DNA of 64,000 nucleotides from JAHEDH01 sp963745865. GTDB taxonomy: Bacteria > Actinomycetota > Acidimicrobiia > Spongiisociales > ZC4RG35. Made by a program: the position numbers and the translations under genes. Shown here piece by piece: positions 37,057 through 45,168 of the stretch. The first letter of the stretch is position 1. Every line of letters begins with the position of its first letter. The notes under the pieces are model-generated. The model was not told the origin of the DNA. It worked only from the letters and a program-made list of their open reading frames with translations, and made no database searches. The stretch lies in contig CAVUYZ010000003.1 of NCBI GenBank assembly GCA_963745865.1, positions 310,001 to 374,000 on the forward strand. The letters are read 5' to 3'.

Positions 37057-37508
37057 TGTATCTCGAGGGGCTGATCGAGGAGATCGAGGGCGCGGTCAGG
37101 TCGCAGGTCGCCCTCGCCGGGAGTGATCCTGCAGTCGAGAGCGCCACCAACATCGTCCTGATGGCGATGCGACCCGCTCTCCGGCAGGCTGCGTTCGCAA
37201 TGGCGGAGCAGGCTGCGCTCGAGGTCACGGCCCAGTTGCCGGCCCATGAGGTGACGGTGGTCCTCGCCGACGGGGAGCCGACGATGCGGGTCTCGGAGAC
37301 CGCCGGGTCGGATCGTCTTCCTGGCGAGGACGAGGACCTGTCGGCGCGGATCACCCTTCGCCTTCCGCCATCTGTCAAGTCCCTCGTCGAGGAAGCCGCA
37401 GGTGGTACGGGCGCATCGGTCAACCAGTGGGTCGTCGATGCGCTGTCGAAGGGAGCACGTTCCATGCGGGGCCGCGGCAAGAGCGAGACGGGGACGATCG
37501 ACCTGTGA
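37056..37508 (+). CDS. Ribbon-helix-helix protein with unknown N-terminal domain
   Basis: The protein has 150 residues. Residues 97-133 (ARITLRLPPSVKSLVEEAAG through VNQWVVDALSKG) fit a CopG/HicB-type ribbon-helix-helix DNA-binding motif. Residues 1-90 are helical, then beta, with no recognised family (MYLEGLIEEIEGAVRSQVAL). It is coupled to the 42-residue ORF before it and overlaps the DUF4097 start after it. A repressor role on the palindromes upstream of the module is inferred. A toxin-antitoxin pair is unlikely, since the partner is a DUF4097 protein. Confidence 0.7.
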   Translation: MYLEGLIEEIEGAVRSQVALAGSDPAVESATNIVLMAMRPALRQAAFAMAEQAALEVTAQLPAHEVTVVLADGEPTMRVSETAGSDRLPGEDEDLSARITLRLPPSVKSLVEEAAGGTGASVNQWVVDALSKGARSMRGRGKSETGTIDL

Positions 37509-38260
37509 TGGAACACGAACGTTTTGAAATTGACGGTCCCGCCCGGCTGGTCGTCGGCGTCTCGTCTGGCCGGATGGACATCTATCGTCTCGATGGGGCG
37601 ATCGAGGTCGAGGTCACCGGGAACACCCAAGGCATCGACATCTCCCGAAGCGGGAGCACGGTCACGGTGTCGTCTTCGAAGTCGGTGGGAATCGCCTTCG
37701 GCTCCGCCCGACTCCGGATCGGCGTCCCCGTAGGGTGCGAGCTCGAGCTCTCCGGTGCATCCCTCGACGTCTATGCCGATGCACCGCTCGGCCACGTGCG
37801 TGGCAGAACCGCCTCTGGCGACATCGCTCTGGTGACGGCCGAGTCGATCTCGGTCCGAAGCGCCTCCGGCGACCTCAGGTTCGACCGGGTGGTCGGCGAC
37901 GTCGATGTCGTGATGGCCTCGGGTGACATCTTCGGTCAGGAGGTCCATGGGGCGCTGACCGTGTCGGTCGCGTCCGGCGACGTCCGAATCGACTCGGTCG
38001 ACGGCAATATCGGGGTGAAATCGGCCTCCGGCGACATCTGGATCGATCGAGCCACCGGTCGGGAGGTTCGTGTCAAGAGCATGGCGGGGACCGTCGGCAT
38101 AGGGGTCGCGGCAGGCACCCGAGTCAACCTCGATCTGTCGACGCTCAGCGGCGACATCCATCGACCGCCCGGCTCGGCAGAGTCTGCCGAGCCGACGCGC
38201 ACGATGGAGCTTTCCATTCGCACCGTCTCTGGAGATATTCGCTTGTCGCGGGCTGACTGA
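37508..38260 (+). CDS. DUF4097-type beta-helix repeat protein
   Basis: This 250-residue protein is made of short beta repeats centred on the motif (S/T)ASGD: TASGDIALVTAESISV, SASGDLRFDRVVGDVDV, ASGDIFGQEV, ASGDVRIDSVDGN, SASGDIWIDRATG and VSGDIRLS. This is the DUF4097 (adhesin-like) right-handed beta pattern. It has no signal peptide and no transmembrane segment, so a cytosolic location is likely. In other actinobacteria such proteins follow a RHH or HTH regulator, as here. Molecular function is unknown. Confidence 0.82.
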   Translation: MEHERFEIDGPARLVVGVSSGRMDIYRLDGAIEVEVTGNTQGIDISRSGSTVTVSSSKSVGIAFGSARLRIGVPVGCELELSGASLDVYADAPLGHVRGRTASGDIALVTAESISVRSASGDLRFDRVVGDVDVVMASGDIFGQEVHGALTVSVASGDVRIDSVDGNIGVKSASGDIWIDRATGREVRVKSMAGTVGIGVAAGTRVNLDLSTLSGDIHRPPGSAESAEPTRTMELSIRTVSGDIRLSRAD

Positions 38261-38267
38261 CCGCTGG

Positions 38268-38681
38268 TCAGCCGGCGACGGCGTCCAACGCAGTCCCGTA
38301 GACGACGACGACGACGTCGTTGAGGCGAACGGCGACAGACAGCCGGATCCCGGCGACGGCCGTCGCCCCCAGCGTCTTCGCCTCCGATGTCAGGCGGTCG
38401 AGGGCCGCCGATCGAGCGGCACCGGTGGCAGACTGCAGTGTCATGCCGTCCGACACGGACGCAGCGCCTTCGGCGGCGACGAGGCCGATCACCGCTCTCA
38501 CCCGGTATTGATCGGGGAGTGCGACGGTGGATTCGATCAGCTCCGGCTCGACGTCGATCATCAGGTGCGCCTCGCCGGGCGAGTCATCGCCGGGTTCGCT
38601 CGGGGCGGTCACCGGCTCGGGCGGTGCCCCGTCGGTCCCCCACTCCGGGAGGTTGAAGGATTCAGGATGCTCGTCTTGCAC
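38268..38681 (-). CDS. YbjQ-like (UPF0145) family protein
   Basis: The 137-residue protein has an acidic Pro/Glu-rich first 50 residues, then a core ending ALDRLTSEAKTLGATAVAGIRLSVAVRLNDVVVVVYGTAL. That is the YbjQ/UPF0145 pattern of a long helix followed by a GA-A(V/I) strand pair, in a family sometimes called heavy-metal-binding. It is the last accessory gene before trmD and is divergent from it with 26 bases between starts. Function is unknown. Confidence 0.65.
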   Translation of the reverse strand: MQDEHPESFNLPEWGTDGAPPEPVTAPSEPGDDSPGEAHLMIDVEPELIESTVALPDQYRVRAVIGLVAAEGAASVSDGMTLQSATGAARSAALDRLTSEAKTLGATAVAGIRLSVAVRLNDVVVVVYGTALDAVAG

Positions 38682-38707
38682 ACCCCGACAATACGCTGGT
38701 GAACCGG

Positions 38708-39376
38708 ATGCGCATCTCGATCATCACGATCTTCCCCGAGTACTTCGGGTCCGCACTGCCGCTCGGCATGACCGGACGCGCCATCGACCGCGGGCTGTTG
38801 GAGGTGGAAACGATCGACCTCAGACAGTGGGGCAAGGGCGTTCACCGACAGGTGGACGATGCCCCATTCGGGGGCGGGCCAGGGATGGTGCTGATGCCAG
38901 AACCGCTCGCAGAGGCACTCGACACCGTTCCAGGCTCACGACGGGTGCTCCTCTCAGCCGCCGGAGACCCGCTCCGTCAGGAGCATCTGGATCGATGGTC
39001 AACCGTCTCCCATCTCACGCTCGTGTGCGGTCGATACGAAGGGGTGGATCAGAGGATCGCCGACCACATGATCGACGAAGAGGTCTCCGTCGGGGACTTC
39101 GTCATCGCCGGCGGCGAGGCCGCCGCTCTGGTCGTCATCGAGGGTGTGTCCCGGCTGGTTCCGGGCGTCGTCGGGAACACCGAGTCGATCGAGCGAGAGT
39201 CGTTTCGGGGCCCGACGATCGAGGAACCCCACTACACCCGTCCCGCCGAGTTCCGGGGATGGGCTGTTCCCGAGATCCTTCGGTCGGGCGATCACGCAAA
39301 GATCGAGGCGTGGCGGGAGTCGGAGCGCGAGCGCCGCACCCGCGAGCGCCGGCCCGACCTGCTAGACGGGGAATGA
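38708..39376 (+). CDS. trmD: tRNA (guanine37-N1)-methyltransferase TrmD
   Basis: This SPOUT-fold methyltransferase makes m1G37, which prevents frameshifting on proline, leucine and arginine tRNAs. At 222 residues it starts MRISIITIFPEYF and carries DDAPFGGGPGMVLMPEPL, the SAM knot region LVCGRYEGVDQR and EEVSVGDFVIAGGEAAALVVIE, and the C-terminal SGDHAKIEAWR. The ATG at 38708 is preferred to the GTG nine bases upstream. It is usually directly after rimM; here the accessory block separates them. Confidence 0.96.
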   Translation: MRISIITIFPEYFGSALPLGMTGRAIDRGLLEVETIDLRQWGKGVHRQVDDAPFGGGPGMVLMPEPLAEALDTVPGSRRVLLSAAGDPLRQEHLDRWSTVSHLTLVCGRYEGVDQRIADHMIDEEVSVGDFVIAGGEAAALVVIEGVSRLVPGVVGNTESIERESFRGPTIEEPHYTRPAEFRGWAVPEILRSGDHAKIEAWRESERERRTRERRPDLLDGE

Positions 39377-39443
39377 CCACCAGGCACCGCCCGCGAGCGG
39401 GCCGGATGCGTGAATCCCGTTTGGACGAGTAGGTGGGTCGTGG

Positions 39444-39452
39444 TGTTAGTAT
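39444..39452 (+). promoter_or_regulatory. Extended -10 promoter candidate for rplS
   Basis: TGT-TAGTAT is a TGN-extended -10 element about 43 bases before the rplS ATG, in the 118-base gap after trmD. A TTGGAC upstream is 20 bases away, too far for a canonical -35. A small hairpin GGGCGA-T-TCGCCC (39464-39476) lies in the leader before the GAGGAG ribosome-binding site. Confidence 0.4.
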
Positions 39453-39494
39453 CTGGTTGCTCTGGGCGATTCGCCCGACCCCTGAGGAGTCCCA

Positions 39495-39839
39495 ATGAAC
39501 AAACTCGACATGCTCGAAAACGCGTTTCTTCGCGATGACATCCCCGACTTCCGCGCCGGTGACACCGTCAAGGTCCACGTCCGAGTCGTGGAAGGTGGCC
39601 GTGAGCGGGTCCAGATCTTCGAGGGCGTGGTGATCGCCCGCAACGGCGAAGGGACCCGGGCGTCGTTCACCGTCCGCAAGGTGAGCTTCGGCGTCGGCGT
39701 GGAACGCGTGTTCCCCGTCCACGCACCGATCGTCCAGCAGATCGAAGTGGCTCGTCGCGGTGACGTCCGTCGATCGAAGCTGTACTACCTGCGCGAGCGG
39801 TCGGGGAAGTCCGCCCGCATCAAGGAAAAGCGCGACTGA
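39495..39839 (+). CDS. rplS: 50S ribosomal protein L19
   Basis: The 114-residue protein reads DIPDFRAGDTVKVHVRVVEGGRERVQ in pattern, with IFEGVVIARNGEG and the C-terminal GDVRRSKLYYLRERSGKSARIKEKR, all diagnostic of L19. GAGGAG is six bases before the ATG. It follows trmD as in nearly all bacteria and precedes lepB. Confidence 0.97.
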   Translation: MNKLDMLENAFLRDDIPDFRAGDTVKVHVRVVEGGRERVQIFEGVVIARNGEGTRASFTVRKVSFGVGVERVFPVHAPIVQQIEVARRGDVRRSKLYYLRERSGKSARIKEKRD

Positions 39840-39844
39840 TCGTC

Positions 39845-40495
39845 GTGGATCGCTCCTCGTCGGATACCGACGAACCGTTGGATGACGACCCGCCGGAGGT
39901 TCCTGAAGAGGAGCACGGCGGGTCGTTTCTCTATGAGCTCCCGGGACTCCTGCTAGCGGCCCTCATCGTCGCCGTTGTCATCAAGACCTTTGTGGTTCAA
40001 CCCTTCTTCATCCCCTCCGGCTCCATGATCCCCACTCTGGAGATCGACGATCGGGTGATGGTCTCCAAGGTGAACTACCTGGTGACCGACCTCGAGCGGT
40101 CCGACATCGTGGTGTTCGAGAACCCCTACCGGGTCGAAGAGGATGAGTCCCTCCCCGAGGCGGTGGTCCGGTCGGTTCTCGAGGCACTCGGGATTCGAAC
40201 CTCCCCCTACGACGACCTCGTCAAGCGGGTCATCGCCACCTCTGGCGAGACCGTTGAGATCCACGACAACCAGGTCTTCATCGATGGGTTCGCCCTCTCC
40301 GAGCCCTACCTCCAACCGGGCACCAACATGCCGGATTTCGGACCGCAGACGATCCCCGACGGCCATCTCTTCGTGATGGGCGACAACCGCAATTCCAGCT
40401 CTGACGGCCGCGTGTTCGGCCCGATTCCTGAGGACGACGTGATCGGAGAGGCGATTCTCCGCATCTGGCCGCTCGATCGATTCGGCGGGCTCTGA
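39845..40495 (+). CDS. lepB: Signal peptidase I
   Basis: This membrane serine protease removes signal peptides outside the membrane. The 216-residue protein has an acidic cytoplasmic N-terminus, one transmembrane helix (ELPGLLLAALIVAVVIKTFVV), the catalytic Ser60 in PFFIPSGSMIPTL and the general-base Lys127 in DLVKRVIA. The C-terminal box GDNRNSSSDGRVFGPI is intact. A GTG start five bases after the rplS stop is used. lepB after rplS is the actinobacterial order. Confidence 0.95.
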   Translation: MDRSSSDTDEPLDDDPPEVPEEEHGGSFLYELPGLLLAALIVAVVIKTFVVQPFFIPSGSMIPTLEIDDRVMVSKVNYLVTDLERSDIVVFENPYRVEEDESLPEAVVRSVLEALGIRTSPYDDLVKRVIATSGETVEIHDNQVFIDGFALSEPYLQPGTNMPDFGPQTIPDGHLFVMGDNRNSSSDGRVFGPIPEDDVIGEAILRIWPLDRFGGL

Positions 40496-40532
40496 CCAGG
40501 AATCGTCCTGGCGTTTCGATACAACCGGGAGC

Positions 40533-40859
40533 GTGGGCCGAGACACGCGAGACATCGGGGCGGCCGCCGAGCGGCTGGCGGCATCGTTCCTCACCAGCCG
40601 GGGGGTCGAGATCCTCGCGTCCAACCTCATGCTCGGGCGCGGCGAAGTCGACCTCGTGGGCCGGCACCGCGACCGGTTGGTGGTGTTCGAGGTGAGGAGC
40701 GTCACGACCGGGGTCTCACCGGTCGAAGCGTTCGACACAGCCAAAGCTACCCAGCTGGCACGTCTGTCCGCCCGGCTCGGGATCGGCAGGGTCGACCTGG
40801 TCGCGGTCGCGTTCTCCGACCGGTTCGTCATCATCCGGTGGTTGCCGCACGTTCTGTGA
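40533..40859 (+). CDS. yraN: UPF0102 (YraN) family nuclease-like protein
   Basis: The 108-residue protein has the restriction-endonuclease-like fold pattern of UPF0102: GAAAERLAASFLTSRGVEILASN, then GRGEVDLVGRHRDRLVVFEVRSV (the GEIDLI...FVEVK signature, with Arg in place of the usual Lys) and KATQLARLSARL. YraN proteins are suspected to act in DNA uptake or recombination, which fits the nearby yifB/dprA genes. It uses a GTG start. Confidence 0.88.
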   Translation: MGRDTRDIGAAAERLAASFLTSRGVEILASNLMLGRGEVDLVGRHRDRLVVFEVRSVTTGVSPVEAFDTAKATQLARLSARLGIGRVDLVAVAFSDRFVIIRWLPHVL

Positions 40860-40890
40860 CTTCGCCGGCACACGTCGTACCGTTACGCCG

Positions 40891-41004
40891 ATGGGATTCA
40901 ATCCGTTCCGCCCACAGACGAGGACCGCGCTCGACATCGCGCTGGTGGTTGTCGCGATCGCTGCGACGGTCGCGGTCGTGGTGTGGGCGATCTTCTCCGG
41001 ATGA
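40891..41004 (+). CDS. Small single-span membrane protein (37 residues)
   Basis: Starting at ATG 40891, the product begins MGFNPFRPQTRTALDIALVV and has one hydrophobic helix from about residue 14 to 35, ending AIFSG. Its stop overlaps the start of the next gene by four bases (ATGA), the usual sign of translational coupling. The basic N-terminus suggests N-in topology. I know no name for it. Confidence 0.55.
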   Translation: MGFNPFRPQTRTALDIALVVVAIAATVAVVVWAIFSG

Positions 41005-41228
41005 GACCCGACGACGACGTCATGGTCTCCCCGATTCAGCCCTATGCAGCGAGGAAGACCTACATCTGTCCTGGGTGTGACAGCACCATCCCGCCGGGGA
41101 CATTCCATCTCGTGGTTGTTCCCGAGCACGCTCCCGACCTCAGACGTCACTGGCACCATGGGTGCTGGAACAAGGAGCTGCGGAAACATTTCGGTCGTGA
41201 TGCCGACCGTGCCGCCGTTGATCGTTGA
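41001..41228 (+). CDS. Small zinc-finger-like protein (75 residues)
   Basis: The protein has a CPGCDSTIPPG knuckle (Cys23, Cys26) and a later HWHHGCW (His53 and Cys55 region) that together could bind one zinc. Similar 65-80 residue proteins, often misnamed 'ATP/GTP-binding protein', lie near yraN and yifB in actinobacteria. The start at 41001 is preferred because it overlaps the preceding small gene. The function is unknown; the fold resembles HNH-type treble clefs without the catalytic part. Confidence 0.65.
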   Translation: MRPDDDVMVSPIQPYAARKTYICPGCDSTIPPGTFHLVVVPEHAPDLRRHWHHGCWNKELRKHFGRDADRAAVDR

Positions 41229-41729
41229 TCAGCCGGCGAAGAACCCGTAGCCGGGGTTGTCGATGGTGATGTCACCGAGCTCGACCGTTTCACCGTCTGG
41301 GGTTTCGACTCTCAGGCCCTCGGCTCGGAGGGTGAGCTCGCCGCCGTCGAAACGGGCTGGGGGATCTCCGATCACTGTCAGCGAGCCGGCGACGACCGTG
41401 AGTCGCCTCACCACGAGCGGTTCGGGCTCTCCGGGCTCGATCACGTCGTCACACCAGTTGGCATACAGATTCTGGCCATCGAGCATCTCCACGGTCCACA
41501 TGGCACTCGGCAGGTCGGTGTCTGATGCTCGACCATCCTCGCCCATGTACTGGAATCTGAGTGCAGTCGTCTGGGCGGGATTGCCCACCCAGAACCCGTA
41601 GCCGCAGCCGTAGGTCTCGGTCAGGTCGTCGAGTGGTGTGATGTCGCCGACCGTGCCGGGGTCACTGCCCCAACCACACGCAGCGAGCAGGAGAGTGAGG
41701 GCGACGAAGATCGTGGAGCGTCTGATCAT
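41229..41729 (-). CDS. Putative secreted lipoprotein
   Basis: The 166-residue protein has a signal peptide ending in a lipobox (LTLLLAACGWG), so it is expected at the outer face of the membrane. The mature part is beta-rich with TETYGCGYGFWVGNPAQTTALRFQYMG and a C-terminal GETVELGDITIDNPGYGF. It has three internal cysteines in the mature region beyond the lipidated one. No family recognised. It overlaps neither neighbour and is convergent with the small zinc-protein gene. Confidence 0.65.
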   Translation of the reverse strand: MIRRSTIFVALTLLLAACGWGSDPGTVGDITPLDDLTETYGCGYGFWVGNPAQTTALRFQYMGEDGRASDTDLPSAMWTVEMLDGQNLYANWCDDVIEPGEPEPLVVRRLTVVAGSLTVIGDPPARFDGGELTLRAEGLRVETPDGETVELGDITIDNPGYGFFAG

Positions 41730-41765
41730 GCTGGTCAGACGCTGGGGCCGCGTCTGAGGTTCCCG

Positions 41766-42545
41766 TCAGGCGCCGCGAAAACGCGGTGATCGCTTCTGGA
41801 TGAAGGCGGAGACTCCCTCGGTGAAATCATCGGTCGTGAACAGGATCGCCTGGCTCTGGTCCTCGAGGTCGACGGCGTCGGCAAAGGAGTGGTCCCAGGC
41901 ATGGTCGATGCCCTGCTTGGCGAACATCTGCCCCAGCGGGGCCTGGGCGGCGAACGTCTCGGCCAACTCGAGGGCACGCGGGAGCAATGCCGCCGGGGCG
42001 GTCACCTCGATGCAGAGTCCGAGGGACAGAGCCTCGGGAGCGGCGACCTCGCGGCCGCTCAGCGCCAGTTCCTTCGCTCGCTGGAGGCCGACGATTCGAG
42101 GCAGGAGCCAACTCCCACCGAAGTCGACGGTCAGTCCTCTGCGGACGAAGATCTCCGAGAATCGGGCCGCGTCCGACGCCAGAACGACATCGCATCCGAG
42201 AGCCAGATTGAAGCCGGCTCCGACGGCGACCCCATCGACGGCGGCGATCGTGGGTTTGGTCAGTCGGTGGAGTTGCATCGCCGTGGACCCGATGCGTTTC
42301 ATCCGATTCCGGTGGGCGACGATCGACGGGTCGCCGTTCAACATCTCAGGGTCGAGGTCGGCACCGGCACAGAAGTCACCGTTCGCTCCGGTCACGATCA
42401 ACACCCGATCGTCGGATGCCTCGAAGTCCGAGAGAGCTTCGTGAAGGGCGTGCCAGCCGTCTCGGGGAACGGCGTTCATGCGCCCGGGGTTGTCCATGGT
42501 GAGCACTCGCGTCGTGCCTCGTGTCTCTGTGCTCACCCACGACAT
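41766..42545 (-). CDS. Enoyl-CoA hydratase/isomerase family protein
   Basis: The 259-residue crotonase-fold protein shows the oxyanion-hole loops NGDFCAGADL and DGVAVGAGFNLALGCDVVLAS. The catalytic Glu positions are GRGLTVDFGGSW-like: FVRRGLTVDFGGSWLLPRIVG has Asp/Gly in place of the usual E of EVxxGLxPD, so the exact reaction (hydration, isomerisation or another crotonase activity) is unsure. It is divergent from yifB with about 60 bases between starts. It could contribute to beta-oxidation with the ETF genes. Confidence 0.85.
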   Translation of the reverse strand: MSWVSTETRGTTRVLTMDNPGRMNAVPRDGWHALHEALSDFEASDDRVLIVTGANGDFCAGADLDPEMLNGDPSIVAHRNRMKRIGSTAMQLHRLTKPTIAAVDGVAVGAGFNLALGCDVVLASDAARFSEIFVRRGLTVDFGGSWLLPRIVGLQRAKELALSGREVAAPEALSLGLCIEVTAPAALLPRALELAETFAAQAPLGQMFAKQGIDHAWDHSFADAVDLEDQSQAILFTTDDFTEGVSAFIQKRSPRFRGA

Positions 42546-42604
42546 GCTGGAAACCTAGCCTGTCGGCCGCCGATTCTGTCCTGAGTCGGGCGTACGTTCC
42601 CGGC

Positions 42605-44078
42605 ATGGTCTCGTCCACACGTTCTGCGGTTCTCGTCGGCATCGAAGCGATGGAGGTGACTGTCGAGGTGCAGACGCGGGGATCGAAAGAACGCTTCGCC
42701 CTCGTCGGTCTCCCGGACACCGCGGTCCGGGAGGCGCGACACCGAGTGCGGTCGGCGATGGAGCAGTCCGGCATCGGCTTCCCCACCGGAGCGGTGACCG
42801 TCAACCTGGGTCCGGGCAACGTCCAGAAGTCGGGATCCGGCTTCGACCTGGCGATCGCGCTCGGTATCACCGCCTCGAGCCACCCCGACCACCTCGCAAC
42901 GGCCGACGTCGTGTCCGTCGGAGAACTGGGTCTCGACGGTGACGTTCGGCCGGCGAGGGGCGGTCTGGCGGCTGCGCTGGTCGCTCGGGATCTCGGAGTC
43001 CCGTGTCTCGTTGCTCCCGAGACTGCTGCCGAGGCAGCCCACGTGGTCGGTGCGGACGTCCGGGCTGTTCGCACCCTGTCCGAAGCGGTGGCTGTGGCCT
43101 CCGGCGTTCCCATTCTGCTGGCCGAGCCGGCTCTGCTGCCAGCGGCGGAGCCAGTGAGGTCTGAGGATCTGTCCGATGTGCGAGGCCAGCCGGTTGCTCG
43201 GCGGGCGCTCGAGATCGCCGCCGCTGGTGGGCACCATCTGCTGTTCAGCGGGCCACCTGGATGTGGCAAGACCATGCTGGCGCGGAGACTGGTTGGCATC
43301 CTTCCCGAACTCGGTCGCGACGAGGAGCTCGAGGTCGCCTGCGTCTGGTCGGCCGCCGATCGGCACCGGCCGCCGGGCTCGGTGAGACCGTTCAGAAGTC
43401 CGCATCATTCGGCATCGGTGGCTGCGGTGCTCGGTGGCGGGAGCGGGATCCCGGTTCCCGGCGAGATCTCGCTCGCCCATGGAGGCGTCCTCTTCCTCGA
43501 TGAACTGGGGGAGTATCCCCAGAACCTCCTCGACTCGTTCCGCCAGCCGATGGAGCAGGGCTCGGTCGTGATCGCTCGCCGAGGGGCCACCGTGACCTAT
43601 CCGGCACGGTGCCAGATCGTGGCAGCCACCAATCCCTGTCCGTGCGGATTCCGAGGCGATCGGGTCCGAGCTTGTCGGTGTGATGCGGCCTCATACGCCC
43701 GCTACCGACGCCGATTGTCGGGGCCCCTGCTGGACCGCTTCGACCTGAGGGTCGCGGTTGCCCGGCCCGAGCGGCTCGACGGGCCGAGAGGCGAATCATC
43801 GGAGGCGGTGAGGGAGCGTGTGACACTCGCCCGCCGCCGCCAGGAGTCCCGAGGGTGGTTGAATCGAGACCTTCCGGTTCAGCTGTTGGACGACTCCGCA
43901 TTCGATCCGGCAGCGCGAGCGATGATCGTCGAAGCGGTCGATCGTGGAGTCCTCACCGGTCGGGGCTACGACCGGGTCCGGCGGGTGGCGAGGACCATCG
44001 CCGATCTCGATGCCAGTCGATGTCGTGGACCCGAGCCACATCGGAGAAGCGATGGCGCTTCGCGCCAGCGACTCGTGA
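42605..44078 (+). CDS. YifB/ComM-family Mg-chelatase-like AAA+ ATPase (frameshift near 44013)
   Basis: ComM/YifB helicases drive branch migration during integration of transforming DNA. The N-terminal Lon-like domain (ALVGLPDTAVREARHRVRSA) is followed by the AAA+ core with Walker A GPPGCGKTMLARRL, Walker B GGVLFLDELGEY and VAATNPCPCG. After the C-terminal TIADLDA the frame breaks; removing one base restores VDVVDPSHIGEAMALRASDS and a stop at 44078, the normal end of this family. Joined length is about 490 residues. The stop overlaps the dprA GTG. Without the correction, yifB would appear fused to the start of dprA. Confidence 0.9.
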
Positions 44079-45110
44079 AGCCTTCCGAGGCGACGATCCG
44101 CCTGGCCCACACCGGCGTCAATCCCCACACAGTGCGGCGCCTGGTCTCCGAGCACGGGCCGGAGCGAGCTCTCGAGCGCCTTCGGCGCAGGGATCGAACT
44201 CCGGAGGCGGTCCGCATCAGGGATCAGATCGTCGGCTGAGGAGCGAATGGGTGCCCTCGAGTCATTGGGAGCGCGCCTCGTGTTCGATGAGGATCGGGAC
44301 TTCCCCCGATGGCTGCGTGAGCTTCCCGACCATCCTCCATGGCTGTTCGTGAAAGGGTGCCTCCCTGTCGTGCCCGGCGTCGCCGTCGTCGGATCGCGGA
44401 GGGCCACCCGATACGGGCGGGATGTGGCCCGGTCGATCGGGCACCGCGTGGCGGCGGCCGGCTGGCCCGTGATCAGCGGCCTGGCGGCTGGAATCGACGC
44501 AATGGGCCACATCGGCTGCCTCGACAGGGGCGGGTCGACGATCGCGGTCCTGGGATCAGGCATCGACGTCTGGTACCCGGCTCGGAACCGAACGCTGGGG
44601 ATGAGGATTCTGGACAACGGCGGTGGCGTCGTCTCTGAGTTTCCTCCGGGAACAGCTCCGGAGCCCTGGAGGTTCCCCGCCCGGAACCGGATCATCTCGG
44701 GGATGTCGGGTGTGGTGATCGTGATCGAGGCCGCTGTCCGCAGCGGGGCGCTCATCACTGCGAGAACGGCGGTCGACCAGGGGCGTTTCGTCATGGCCGT
44801 TCCGGGCGATCTCGGCCGCGAGACGTCAGCCGGCACCAACCTGCTGATCAGGGACGGGGCGCACCCGCTGACCGATCTCGATGCGGTGGTCGAGGAGTTG
44901 GAGTTGGCCATCGGCCCCGCTCCCGATCGGTCCGGTCGAGACCACGACCCCGAGGATGCGATCGTGTCGATCCTCGAGCGCGGCTCGCTGACCTTGAGCG
45001 AGCTGGTCGAGGCGTGCGGGCTTCCCATGGCGGAGACCACCGCCAGGGTCGCCGAACTCGAGATCGCAGGACTCGTTACGACCGATGGGGGCCTGATCTC
45101 CTCGGTGTGA
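44075..45110 (+). CDS. dprA: DNA-processing protein DprA (frameshift near 44233)
   Basis: DprA loads RecA on incoming single-stranded DNA. The GTG at 44075 opens a SAM-like N-terminal part (KPSEATIRLAHTGVNPHTVRRL). The frame breaks at RDQI and resumes one frame over (SAEERMGALESLGARLVF). The Rossmann-like DprA core follows: VAVVGSRRATRYGR, ISGLAAGIDAMGHIG, GGSTIAVLGSGIDVWYPARN and FPARNRIISGMS. A C-terminal winged helix ends VTTDGGLISSV. About 344 residues. Together with yifB and yraN it suggests capacity for DNA uptake or recombination, though no com pilus genes are in the window. Confidence 0.92.
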
Positions 45111-45168
45111 TGGCCGAGTGTCTGCTCAATGACCGGCCTGGCGCCCCGCGGTGCGTACCATTCGGTCT

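Noticed and set aside
42521..44239. yifB read as a single 572-residue protein ending at 44239
   Set aside because: The last part is really the dprA N-terminus in the same frame; the natural YifB end (MALRASDS, stop at 44078) is one frame over, so the apparent fusion comes from a frameshift.
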